From the NCBI GenBank assembly GCA_038258095.1, contig JBBSQE010000003.1, forward strand, positions 1 through 41,585: a stretch of 41,585 bases of DNA, written 5' to 3'. The translations under genes and the position numbers were made by a program. Source of the DNA: JBBSQE01 sp038258095 (GTDB lineage: Bacteria > Actinomycetota > Thermoleophilia > Solirubrobacterales > 70-9). How positions within the stretch are numbered: position 1 is the stretch's first letter; each line of letters begins with the position of its first letter. The notes beneath the pieces were generated by a model. It ran no database searches. It saw nothing but the letters and a program-made list of their open reading frames with translations, and had not been told where the DNA came from. Below, piece after piece: positions 6,697-14,771 of this stretch.

Positions 6697-9204
6697 ATGG
6701 AGCGGATCTGGCGTCTGAGGCCGGCCGCGACCCCACTTCGCGCCGCCGGCTACGGCTTTGGCACGCTGGCCCTCCTTGTCGGCATCGATGTCCTCATGGG
6801 CATGCAGGTGGCGATCGTCGGGATCTACCTCGCCGCGCCTTTCGTGCCCGCATTCTCGGGCGCCCCCCGAGCGACGGCGTTGGTGGCGTCGACCGCCGCC
6901 GCTGCGGCGATCCTCAGCGGCACGTGGAACGACGGCATCGCCACCGCGGAGCACTGGACGAAGGTGGGCCTGGTCGCCGTCGGCGGTGGGTTCGCCTATC
7001 TTGCCGCGATCGCCACCAGAGAGGGCCGGAATGCTTTCCGCCGCCTCGAGATCCTCGACGAGGTCGCGGCTCTAACCGCCCGGGAAGCGGACGGGGCGTC
7101 GACGCTCGAGGTCATCACTTCCGTGCTCGTCCCCGAGCTCGGGGACTTCTGCATGATCGATGTGGCCGACCGGAACGGCTCCGTCAACCGAGCGGCCGTT
7201 CGAGCATGTGGGAATCGTCGCAACGAGATCGAGACGATCCTGGCTGAGCAGCAGCCGTCGCTTTCGGAAGGCTGGCTGGGAGCGGCGGAGGATGATCCGC
7301 CCGAGTCCCGCGTCGGGGGTTCTGAGCGAATCGGCGATCTCGCCGTGAGCTCGGTCGTCACGGTCCCGCTGGTGGCCAGGGGGCGCTGCACGGGCGCCGT
7401 CACCATCTGCAGGACGGAGGATTCGCTCCGCTATGACCCCGCGGCTGTTCGTTTCACGACTCTGCTCGCCGATCGGATCGCCGTCGCCCTCGACAGCGCC
7501 GGCCTGTTCAGCGATCTGCAATCGGCCGAGGAGCGCATGGAGGCGGCGATGACGGTTCTCGACGAGGCCGTCATGATCCACGATCGCGCGGGGGCGGCCG
7601 TGTTTGCGAACGCAGCCACCGCGCGAATGTTCGATCTGGCGGATGCCGATGACCTCGAAGAGCTCGACCTCGGCCGGCTGGGCGAGCGCTTCGACCTGTT
7701 CGAGGAGGACGGGAGCCCTTTCGACGCCGCGACGTTCACGGCAGCTCGCCTGCTTCGCGGTGAGGAGGCAGGCGCTCAGACGCTGCGGGCCGTGTCCCGC
7801 TCTGACGGGACCGAGCTCTGGGCGCGAGCGCACTCCGGGTTCGTGCCCGACGAGGATGGCCGGCCGCACTTCGTCGTCACCGCCCTCGCCGACATCACCG
7901 ATCTCAAGAAGGCGGGAGTCGCGCAGGCGCTGCTTGCACGGCTCGGTGAGCTCCTCGAGTCCTCGCTCGACTACCAGCGGTCGGTCGAACGGTTGAGCGA
8001 ACTGGTGGTCCCGGACCTCGCCGATTGGTGCTGCGTGTTCGCGGCGAGGGACGACGGTACGATCGAGGAAGTGGCCACTGCGCACGAGGACGCTGATCGG
8101 GTGGCCAAGGCTGAACGCCTGCTCTCGGAGTATCCGCCGAGCGCGGCCGATCCCGCCGGACCGGCTCGGGTGTTGCGAGAGGGCAGGCCTTTGGCCTTCG
8201 ACTCCGTCGTCGGGGTGCTGCCGAGGATCGCCCGCGACGAACGCCACCTCGCCCTGCTAACGGAGCTCGGGCTGGGCGCCGTTTTGGTCCTGCCGATGCG
8301 CAGCGCCGGACGGATCCTGGGGGCCCTCGTCCTCGGCAACGATGAGGGGCGCAGGCCGTTCGACGCGGAAGACAGGGCGCTCGCCGAGCGGGTCGCGGGG
8401 AGAGCGGCAGTCGCTTTCGACAATGCCCGCCTGGCAGCCGAGCGAGCCGAGATAGCCGAGACCCTTCAGCGCGGCCTGCTGCCGGCACCATTGCCGGACA
8501 TCCCGGGCTGGGCCGTCGCCGCCCTCTACCGCCCGGCGGGGGGCGAGAACCAGGTGGGCGGCGATTTTTACGATGCCTTCGAGATCGAGGGCGGGTGGAT
8601 GATCGTGATCGGGGATGTGACCGGCCGGGGCGCCCGGGCGGCGTCGATCACGGGGCAGGCCCGCCACACGGTCCGGGCCGCAGCCACGCTCACGGGCGAT
8701 CCTCTGGCGACGCTTGCGACCCTCAACCGAGCGCTTCTGCACCGCACGAATCCGGCCCTGTGCAGCCTTGCGGCCATCGCGCTCGAAAGCGGCTCACGGA
8801 CGGCGCGCGTCGCCGTGGCGGGTCATCCGCCTCCCCTTCTGATCGGGTCGGCCGGGGTCCGGGAGGCCGCCGGCACCGGCCCTGTACTCGGCGCCTTCGA
8901 GGACGCTGGCTGGGAGCTCAGCTCCGTCGAGATCGATCTCAGCGACCAGATCGTGGTGTTCACCGACGGCGTGACCGAGGCGGAGGGCGCCGAGGGCCGT
9001 TTCGGCGAGGACCGCCTCCGAGCCCACCTGACCGGGGTGGGCGAGCCCGGGGCGTCGATCGCGGCCGTGGACGAGGCTCTCGGCACGTTCTGCGGCGGTG
9101 AGCCCGGAGACGACGCCGCCATGCTCGCGATCTCCCCCGTGGTAGAAGCAGAGACATGGAAGACACTGAACGGGAGCGGGTCGAGCGGCTCTACGGTGCC
9201 CTGA
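6697..9204 (+). CDS. Multi-domain PP2C (SpoIIE/RsbU-type) phosphatase with GAF-PAS-GAF sensors
   Basis: About 835 residues. Order: two to four hydrophobic segments (about 15-105), GAF-like domain (about 115-270), PAS domain (about 277-405, ending in VVTALADITDLKKA), second GAF-like domain (about 413-580), and a PPM/SpoIIE phosphatase (about 590-825). Catalytic metal-binding motifs are intact: VGGDFYDAF, IGDVTGRG, FTDGVTEA and GDDAAML. It should dephosphorylate a STAS antagonist such as the one at 5692 and so activate the sigma factor, with the membrane, GAF and PAS parts sensing input. I chose ATG 6697 because AGGAAAG lies 6 bases upstream; ATG 6667 is ten codons earlier but has poorer spacing. 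Its 3' end overlaps the next gene by 49 bases. Confidence 0.93.
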   Translation: MERIWRLRPAATPLRAAGYGFGTLALLVGIDVLMGMQVAIVGIYLAAPFVPAFSGAPRATALVASTAAAAAILSGTWNDGIATAEHWTKVGLVAVGGGFAYLAAIATREGRNAFRRLEILDEVAALTAREADGASTLEVITSVLVPELGDFCMIDVADRNGSVNRAAVRACGNRRNEIETILAEQQPSLSEGWLGAAEDDPPESRVGGSERIGDLAVSSVVTVPLVARGRCTGAVTICRTEDSLRYDPAAVRFTTLLADRIAVALDSAGLFSDLQSAEERMEAAMTVLDEAVMIHDRAGAAVFANAATARMFDLADADDLEELDLGRLGERFDLFEEDGSPFDAATFTAARLLRGEEAGAQTLRAVSRSDGTELWARAHSGFVPDEDGRPHFVVTALADITDLKKAGVAQALLARLGELLESSLDYQRSVERLSELVVPDLADWCCVFAARDDGTIEEVATAHEDADRVAKAERLLSEYPPSAADPAGPARVLREGRPLAFDSVVGVLPRIARDERHLALLTELGLGAVLVLPMRSAGRILGALVLGNDEGRRPFDAEDRALAERVAGRAAVAFDNARLAAERAEIAETLQRGLLPAPLPDIPGWAVAALYRPAGGENQVGGDFYDAFEIEGGWMIVIGDVTGRGARAASITGQARHTVRAAATLTGDPLATLATLNRALLHRTNPALCSLAAIALESGSRTARVAVAGHPPPLLIGSAGVREAAGTGPVLGAFEDAGWELSSVEIDLSDQIVVFTDGVTEAEGAEGRFGEDRLRAHLTGVGEPGASIAAVDEALGTFCGGEPGDDAAMLAISPVVEAETWKTLNGSGSSGSTVP

Positions 9205-9560
9205 GCTCGGGCATCGTCGGCGACATCGCGGCCCTGTGCCATCCGGATGTCGAGCTGGAGCTCGGCATCGCGAGGGTCGACTGGCGGCCCGCCACGTACC
9301 GGGGTCACGCCGGCATCGCCGAATTCTTCGCCGAGCTGCGTGACGCCTGGGACGAGGTCGTCGTTACGCCCCGCGAGATGGACGTGGTCGACGGTGGGAT
9401 CCTCGTGCGCGGACGGATCTTCGCCCGGGGCCGAATCCTCGGAATGCGTGACATTCCGGCCGTCTGGCTATGGGAGTCGAGTGACGGCCTATTCGTGCGC
9501 GGTCGCGTGTTCCACAGCCGCGAGGAGGCGGTTGCACGACCGGTGAAGGCCCAGCCATAG
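9156..9560 (+). CDS. SnoaL-like/NTF2-fold protein
   Basis: The 134-residue product has the NTF2-like pattern: an N-terminal helix (ERERVERLYGALSSG), then DIAALCHPDVELE, then TYRGHAGIAEFFAELRDAWD, then beta strands with repeated VRGR motifs. SnoaL-like proteins act as small cyclases or hydrolases, or simply as ligand-binding pockets, so no substrate can be given. The start ATG 9156 lies inside the end of the phosphatase gene (49-base overlap), implying translational coupling. Its placement between the phosphatase and the RsbW-like kinase suggests membership of the same stress operon, perhaps as a small-molecule sensor; that is inference only. Confidence 0.8.
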   Translation: MEDTERERVERLYGALSSGIVGDIAALCHPDVELELGIARVDWRPATYRGHAGIAEFFAELRDAWDEVVVTPREMDVVDGGILVRGRIFARGRILGMRDIPAVWLWESSDGLFVRGRVFHSREEAVARPVKAQP

Positions 9561-9599
9561 GCTTCGATCCGGTCACGGTGCCTGAATCCGCATGACCTC

Positions 9600-9624
9600 G
9601 TTTCGGTTTGACCGGACGGGGTAG
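9600..9624 (+). promoter_or_regulatory. SigB/SigF-like promoter before the RsbW-like gene
   Basis: GTTT at 9600-9603, 15-base spacer, GGGTAG at 9619-9624, about 68 bases before ATG 9692. This is close to the general-stress sigma consensus and would place the anti-sigma kinase under its own sigma factor, as in many SigB systems. Confidence 0.55.
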
Positions 9625-9691
9625 GACTCAAAGAAGGAACGGATGGCTTTGAGGCGCGGGGGCGTCCGACAAACGAATCGAGGGATCAACG

Positions 9692-10531
9692 ATGCAGACC
9701 GAGGGTTCTGGGGGGCTTAAGATGAGCTTGCCCGCCCGGGCCGACAACGTCAGCGTCGTTCGCCACGCGGTCGCCGGGCTCGCCGAGGCCCTCGGGATGG
9801 AAGAGGACGGCGTCGCCGACCTGAAGACCGTCGTGACCGAGGCGGCGATGAACGTGGTCGTTCATGCATACGACGGCGCCGACGGGCTGCTCGAGATAGA
9901 CGCTGTGCCGGAGCCCGAGGAGCTGCGGGTAGCGGTTCGGGATTTCGGTCACGGCATCCGGCCCTCAGCCGGGGAGGGATCAGACAGCCTGCGCCTCGGC
10001 CTGTCGTTGATCGCCGCGCTCTCCCAGCGGTTCCAGATCAGCGGCGGCGTCGGCGGCGGCACCGAGATCACGACCTGGCACGCACTCCATCAAAGCCCTC
10101 CGATCGAGGCCGCCGATCCTGGCGGGGACACAGCCCCCGAGATGCACCTGACGGTCGGCGAGGCCGAGCTGCTCCGACCGGTGCTCTCACGGGCGATCAG
10201 CGCCCTTGCCGCGAGGCAGGATCTGACGATTGAGCGCCTCTCCGATGCCACCCTTCTCGTTGACGCGATCTCCGCTGGCGCCGCCGGCGGGTTCGGAGAC
10301 CGGCCTCTGAGCGTTTCGCTCCTCGACGGAGACGGGACGATCGACCTTCGGATCGGTCCGATGGACCTCGGCTCGGCTCAGCGCATGCGGGAGGGGCTTC
10401 GTCTGAAGAGTCTCGAGGGGTCACTCGAAACGCTGGCCGATGAGATGCGCTCAGAGTCAGACGATTCCGGAGACTTCCTGGTCGCTCGTTTCGCATCTCT
10501 GCGCGCAGACGTCGACGAAAACGCGCTCTAG
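9692..10531 (+). CDS. RsbW/SpoIIAB-like anti-sigma histidine-kinase-fold protein with a second degenerate half
   Basis: Of 279 residues, the first 130 form a GHKL ATPase domain. The N box is TVVTEAAMNVVVHAY (E50, N54), the G1 box is VRDFGHGI (D84, G86, G88), the G2 region is RLGLSLIAAL, and GGGTEIT closes the fold. This is the serine-kinase/anti-sigma type. Residues about 145-279 repeat the outline of the fold (a helix RLSDATLLVDAISAG in the N-box position, strands LSVSLLDGDGTIDLRIGPM) without the catalytic Asn or Gly residues. It therefore looks like a degenerate second ATPase-like half, possibly for dimerisation or sigma binding. ATG 9692 has GAGGG upstream; ATG 9722 is an alternative. It is convergent with the sigma gene. 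Confidence 0.88.
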   Translation: MQTEGSGGLKMSLPARADNVSVVRHAVAGLAEALGMEEDGVADLKTVVTEAAMNVVVHAYDGADGLLEIDAVPEPEELRVAVRDFGHGIRPSAGEGSDSLRLGLSLIAALSQRFQISGGVGGGTEITTWHALHQSPPIEAADPGGDTAPEMHLTVGEAELLRPVLSRAISALAARQDLTIERLSDATLLVDAISAGAAGGFGDRPLSVSLLDGDGTIDLRIGPMDLGSAQRMREGLRLKSLEGSLETLADEMRSESDDSGDFLVARFASLRADVDENAL

Positions 10532-10547
10532 CTGACTGGTCAGCTAG
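10528..10547. terminator. Palindrome shared by two convergent stop codons
   Basis: CTAGCTGA and TCAGCTAG form an 8-9 bp stem around CTGG. The TAG stop of the RsbW-like gene (10529-10531) and the stop of the sigma gene on the other strand (10544-10546) both lie inside it. Its position suggests a bidirectional terminator, although no T run follows on either side. Confidence 0.5.
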
Positions 10548-11362
10548 CTCGCTCGGGTGTCGAGCTCGGCCAGCCGGTCGGCCTCGATCCGCTTCCGCAC
10601 CCGCGCCAGGGTGCGCCTCAGGATTCGCGAGACGTGCATCTGCGAGCAGCCGATCCGCTCCGCGATCTCCGATTGCGTCATGTCCTCGGCGAACCGCAGC
10701 TTGAGGATCAGCCGTTCTCGGTCGTCGAGGTGGGGGATGGCCTCCTCCAGCGACAGCCGGCTGTCGATCAACTCGTAGCCTTCGTCGTCGGACCCGATCC
10801 ACTCGGACATCGGGTCTTCTGATTCCTCACCCCCGGCGGGTCGGTCGAGTGAGAGCGTGCGACGGTTCTGGTTCGCTTCGAGAACCTCGAGGACATCCAG
10901 CTCGGGGACCCCGAGGCGTTCGGCGATCTCGCGAACCGACGGGGAACGCTGCTCTGTGCGACTCAGCTCGGCCACGGCCTTGTCGACCTCGGCGATCCTG
11001 TCGTGGAGCCCACGGGGGACGCGCACGATCCACACCCGGTCGCGGAAATGGCGCTTGAGCTCGCCAAGGATGGTCGGGGCGGCGAAGGCGGCGAACGGCG
11101 TCCCGCGCGAGGGATCGAACCGGTCGACCGCGTTGACGAGTCCGAGGTTCGCGACCTGGATCAGGTCGTCTAATGACTCACTCGCGCCGCGGTAGCGAAG
11201 CGCAAGGCCCTTGGCGAAGGAGAGGTAGCGGGCGACGAGCTCATCCCGGACAGCAGGGCTACGGTCGATGGCGAAGCGCTCCCAGAGGACACGCTCATCC
11301 TCGAGTCCGCGCTCGAATCCGTCCGCGGGGTCCTTCGGCTCTTGATCTCGGTTGGTCTGCAT
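10544..11362 (-). CDS. SigB/SigF/SigG-type RNA polymerase sigma factor
   Basis: About 272 residues with the sigma-70 group 3 layout. Region 2 contains YLSFAKGLALRY and DLIQVANLGLVNAVDRFD (about residues 66-83) plus FAAFAAPTILGELKRHFRD. Region 3 has REIAERLGVPELDVLEV. Region 4 ends with a helix-turn-helix DMTQSEIAERIGCSQMHVSR. This matches the SigB/SigF stress and sporulation subfamily regulated by partner switching. Start ATG 11362 is chosen over an upstream in-frame start (11419) because MQTNRDQEPKD gives the normal N-terminus and a GGGTAC promoter element would overlap the longer version. Its regulators are encoded at 5692, 6697 and 9692. Topoisomerase IB is 259 bases upstream on the same strand. 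Confidence 0.93.
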   Translation of the reverse strand: MQTNRDQEPKDPADGFERGLEDERVLWERFAIDRSPAVRDELVARYLSFAKGLALRYRGASESLDDLIQVANLGLVNAVDRFDPSRGTPFAAFAAPTILGELKRHFRDRVWIVRVPRGLHDRIAEVDKAVAELSRTEQRSPSVREIAERLGVPELDVLEVLEANQNRRTLSLDRPAGGEESEDPMSEWIGSDDEGYELIDSRLSLEEAIPHLDDRERLILKLRFAEDMTQSEIAERIGCSQMHVSRILRRTLARVRKRIEADRLAELDTRAS

Positions 11363-11385
11363 GGGTTGTCCCGAGCGTCCAGCTC

Positions 11386-11411
11386 GTACCCGGCAAGACC
11401 GCCCTGGAGCC
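11386..11411 (-). promoter_or_regulatory. Possible SigB-like autoregulatory promoter of the sigma gene
   Basis: On the minus strand, GGCT (11411-11408), a 16-base spacer, then GGGTAC (11391-11386). The -10 element is good and the -35 fits only the loose GNNT form used by streptomycete SigB-type factors. The start ATG is at 11362, leaving a leader of roughly 17 bases. Confidence 0.35.
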
Positions 11412-11621
11412 GATCTCACGGCTGTGCGGCTCGATGCTTCGCCAGACCAAGGTACAGCTCCGCGTTAGCCGGCTCCGCGACTTGGCCGTCTTCGGCTCTC
11501 GAGGCGAGCGATCCTGAGGCGCGGTGGGCGGCCGGCCAGGGCTCGAGAAGCTCCCCGGCGGCGCACCTGACCGGGTTTCCCTCAGCGGACGCACGTCCTC
11601 CTTGGACCGCGTCCGAGGCGC
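11412..11621. other. Intergenic region between topoisomerase IB and the sigma gene
   Basis: About 210 bases with no convincing gene. Short open frames on both strands have no family resemblance and poor start sites. Apart from the promoter-like element at its left border, I see no clear structure. Confidence 0.5.
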
Positions 11622-12641
11622 TCACTCGAGGAGCCTGATCACGGCGCGCTCGATCTCCTCGCGCTCGGGGAAGTCGTGCGGGCCGGCCTCACGGGCCGCC
11701 CGCTGGATCGCCGGGCGGATCGTCGTCCCGGAGTCAAAGCGGTCGAACACTCGCGGATCGATGTAGGAGGCCCGGCAGACCGCCGGTGTGTTGTTCAGGT
11801 AGCCGGCGACCCTCTTGACCGCCTTGCCTGCGATCCGCTTCCTAGCGGTCTTGGTCAGCTTCTGCTTTCCCTCGCTCAGGTCGGCGACGCAGACCGCCGC
11901 GATGACCGTCGCGTTCCAGGTCCGGAAGTCCTTGGCGCTGTAGTCGCCGCCGGTCGTCTCCTTCAGGTACTCGTTGATGTCGTTGGCCTTGATGTCGTGC
12001 CACTTCCCGTCCTCCTTGAAGGCGAGGAGCTCGTAGCCGCTGCCACTGCGGTCGGCGAGGAAGCGGAGGGCCTTGACCGTGGGTTCATCCTCGATCGTCT
12101 GCTCGGCGTTCTTCGACCCCTTGCCCCTGTAGGTGAAGATCGCGGCGCCCCCCTTCAACGTCAGGTGCTTCTTGCGCAATGTCGAGAGACCGTAGGTCTC
12201 GTTCGCCGCCGTGTACCGGCCTGAGCCGACGCGGAAGAACCCGAGGTCGAGAAGGCGTACGGCGAGCGCCAGCGCCCGAGCCCGGGGCATTCCGCGAAGC
12301 CCGAGGTTGGCCACCGTTTCCTCGCGCATCTTCGGCAGGGATCTCGCGAAGGCGATCATCTCGTCGAACTTGTCGCGGTCACGGCTCTCGCGCCACTGGG
12401 GGTGGTAGAGGTACTGCTTGCGGCCGGCGGCGTCGATTCCGGTCGCCTGGAGATGGCCGTTCGGAAAGGGGCAGATCCAGACCTCCTCCCAGGCGGGGGG
12501 GATCGCGAGCTCGGAGATCCGCTCGATCGTCTCCATGTCCTCGATCAGGTCGCCGTTCTCCTCGTGGAAGCTGAACCCCCGGCCCCTTCCGACCCGCCGG
12601 ATCCCGGGCCCGGAGCAATCTGCGCGTCGGAGTCGGGCCAC
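11622..12641 (-). CDS. DNA topoisomerase IB (eukaryotic/poxvirus type)
   Basis: About 339 residues. N-terminal blocks LRRADCSGPGI, GRGFSF, IPPAWEEVWICP, LQATGIDAAGRKQYLYH and WRESRD are diagnostic of bacterial TopIB. The catalytic domain has RVGSGRYTAANETYGLSTL, LTLKGG, FTYRGKGSK, KDFRTWNATV and the active-site tyrosine Y293 in VCRASYIDPRVF. The enzyme relaxes supercoils by transient 3'-phosphotyrosyl cleavage without ATP. I chose GTG 12641 (ARLRRADCSG follows) because it matches the family N-terminus and lies downstream of a GGGTAT promoter element; starts at 12656 and 12689 are in frame but would overlap or precede that element. In the RTW motif the residue after W is Asn where others often have His or Ala. 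Confidence 0.92.
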   Translation of the reverse strand: MARLRRADCSGPGIRRVGRGRGFSFHEENGDLIEDMETIERISELAIPPAWEEVWICPFPNGHLQATGIDAAGRKQYLYHPQWRESRDRDKFDEMIAFARSLPKMREETVANLGLRGMPRARALALAVRLLDLGFFRVGSGRYTAANETYGLSTLRKKHLTLKGGAAIFTYRGKGSKNAEQTIEDEPTVKALRFLADRSGSGYELLAFKEDGKWHDIKANDINEYLKETTGGDYSAKDFRTWNATVIAAVCVADLSEGKQKLTKTARKRIAGKAVKRVAGYLNNTPAVCRASYIDPRVFDRFDSGTTIRPAIQRAAREAGPHDFPEREEIERAVIRLLE

Positions 12642-12658
12642 GGATGCGATTGTCATGC

Positions 12659-12683
12659 ATACCCGCGCCGTGCCCGGGGAATC
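12659..12683 (-). promoter_or_regulatory. SigB/SigF-like promoter of topoisomerase IB
   Basis: On the minus strand, GATT (12683-12680), 15-base spacer, GGGTAT (12664-12659). The -10 is a perfect SigB-type element. The predicted start near 12652 would leave an 11-base leader before GTG 12641, and would exclude the longer annotated starts. Confidence 0.45.
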
Positions 12684-12733
12684 ACTCATCTAGGCTGGAT
12701 GTATCCAAATTTCGAACAACGAGGAGGAGCCAG

Positions 12734-13339
<606 letters not shown>

Positions 13340-13424
13340 GCGCGGAGCGCCACGAAGCCGAAGCGCCGAGCAGGCCGACGCCGAAGCGGCGCGCCGCAGG
13401 GGGCGGGTCGTTAGTCTCCCCCGC

Positions 13425-14108
13425 GTGAGGAAGCCGGGGAAGAGAGCCGTTGCGCTTTGCGCGTGCGCGCTTGCGGCCCTCGGCGGCGCCGGCATCGCAT
13501 CGGCCGCCAGCCAGAACGTGACCCCGAGCGAGGAATGCTGCACCTTCTCGGCCGGCGACTTCACGGTCGATTCCGGCATCGCCGCCACGTTCCAAAACGA
13601 CACGATGACGACCCACGACGTCTCCTCTTCGCAGAGGGGTCCGGACGGCAAGCCGCTCTTCTACTCGCCGCAGATCAACTCGAAGAGCGCGCCGATCAAC
13701 GGCACCCAATACCTGGCGCCGGGCGAGTATCCGTTCGTCTGCACGATCCACGCCGGGATGAAGTCCAACCTGACGATCCTTCCCGGGGCGACGCCGCAGG
13801 CGCGCCCGTCGGCCACGGTCGCGATCGCGGGCCAGAGGCTCGCGGCCGTGAAGAGAAGAGGCCGCGTTACCGTCGTGCTCAGGGGCAGGGTGGCGGCGAG
13901 CGGGGTCATCCTCTTCGTGAAGCGGGGCCGGCGGATTCTCGGCACGGTCCGCAATGTCAGGGTCGCCGGCAGGCAGCGCCGAGTCCTCGGGATCCCGCTC
14001 ACACGGAGTGGTAAGCGGACGCTGACGAACCTGAACGCCACCGCCCTCACCGTCCAGGCGGTGGTCCCGTTCGGCAGAACGGTCCGCTCCTCCCGCCGGC
14101 TGCGCTAG
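13425..14108 (+). CDS. Secreted cupredoxin-domain protein
   Basis: The 227-residue product has a Sec signal peptide (KRAVALCACALAALGGAG, cleavage near ASA/AS at about residue 28) and a cupredoxin domain to about residue 120. Type 1 copper ligands are complete: H64 (TTHDV), C106, H109 and M112 in FVCTIHAGMK, an amicyanin-like spacing. A CC pair (38-39) precedes it. Residues 125-227 are a basic beta-rich domain with repeated V.V.RG strands that I do not recognise. It likely carries electrons or copper outside the membrane. The start is GTG 13425 after SOD. It lies about 3 kb before the copper operon at 16538 and may serve it. Confidence 0.85.
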   Translation: MRKPGKRAVALCACALAALGGAGIASAASQNVTPSEECCTFSAGDFTVDSGIAATFQNDTMTTHDVSSSQRGPDGKPLFYSPQINSKSAPINGTQYLAPGEYPFVCTIHAGMKSNLTILPGATPQARPSATVAIAGQRLAAVKRRGRVTVVLRGRVAASGVILFVKRGRRILGTVRNVRVAGRQRRVLGIPLTRSGKRTLTNLNATALTVQAVVPFGRTVRSSRRLR

Positions 14109-14155
14109 CCCGACCGCCTCCCCGACCCGGGTTGGCTCCCGGCGGGGCTGGGTGC

Positions 14156-14583
14156 ATGATCCGAGCGCTGGACGGCCCACTCTTCTTACGTTCTGAACCT
14201 GCTCACCACCGCGCCTCTCACCGGGTCCAGCGGCTGATCAACCGAGTCGCGGAAGCGCAAGACGGATATGTCGCTCGCTGGCAGCTGCTCGCGCAGGGTG
14301 TCTCAGCTGAGCCGCTTCGAGCTCGTTGATCGCCGACTCCGTCTGCGCGGGCTGCACTAGTGCGACTCGCTCTGGCGCCCGGAGTGCGTCAATGTCGAGC
14401 TCGACAGCCGCACCTTCCACGAGACCGGCGCGGCGTTCGAGTCCGATCGTTGCCGCTACCTGGCGATGCAGGTCGACGGCTGGACCGTCGTGCGCATCAC
14501 CGCATCGTGCACTGCGAGACCGGCCCGACGAGGTGGAGGCGGACCTGCGGGCTCTCCTCGGGGTGCCGCCCCCGGCTGACGGG
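14156..14583 (+). pseudogene. Degraded DUF559/AbiEi-like protein gene
   Basis: Three pieces of one family can be read in different frames. First, RVQRLINRVAEAQDGYVARW then QLLAQGVS (frame of 14156), like the N-terminal helix-turn-helix of AbiEi/DUF559 proteins. Second, LSRFELVDRRLRLRGLH (from 14307), ended by TAG at 14358. Third, after that stop in the same frame, NVELDSRTFHETGAAFESDR then YLAMQVDGWTVVRIT (14391 on), the DUF559 nuclease-like core. Last, PDEVEADLRALLG (14524 on) in another frame. The roughly 100 residues usually found between pieces two and three are missing. So there are at least two frameshifts, one stop and one deletion. Intact relatives resemble vsr-type nucleases or type IV antitoxins. 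Confidence 0.7.
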
Positions 14584-14594
14584 GTGCCCGACGC

Positions 14595-14771
14595 TCAGTC
14601 CAGGGGCCGGAAATCGGCCGTCCGCGCTCCACACACCGGGCAGAACCAGTCGTTTGGGATGTCCTCGAAGGCCGTGCCGGGCGGGATGCCGCCGTCGGGG
14701 TCGCCCTCCGCCGGGTTGTAGATGAACCCGCAGGAGTCGCAGATCCACTGCTGGGCGGTCACGGTCGACAT
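14595..14771 (-). CDS. Rubredoxin (partner of the R2lox-like oxidase)
   Basis: The 58-residue product is a standard rubredoxin. Iron is bound by C11, C14, C44 and C47 in WICDSCGFIY and DWFCPVCGA, with the typical PAEGDPDGGIPPGT loop between. It is a one-electron carrier. The start ATG (14771) overlaps the stop of the diiron oxidase gene by four bases (ATGA), so the two are translated together and the rubredoxin is very likely the electron donor for that oxidase. A longer frame running upstream to 15119 is only the other frame of the oxidase gene. Confidence 0.95.
   Translation of the reverse strand: MSTVTAQQWICDSCGFIYNPAEGDPDGGIPPGTAFEDIPNDWFCPVCGARTADFRPLD

Noticed and set aside
6164..6736. 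190-residue open frame on the minus strand opposite the small acidic ORF
   Set aside because: Arg/Pro/Ser-rich composition, no family motif, overlaps the better supported plus-strand start with a ribosome binding site and the start of the phosphatase gene.
14326..14721. 131-residue plus-strand open frame overlapping the rubredoxin gene
   Set aside because: Only its middle (PDEVEADLRALLG) belongs to a real family, as part of the decayed DUF559 gene; the rest is antisense to rubredoxin.
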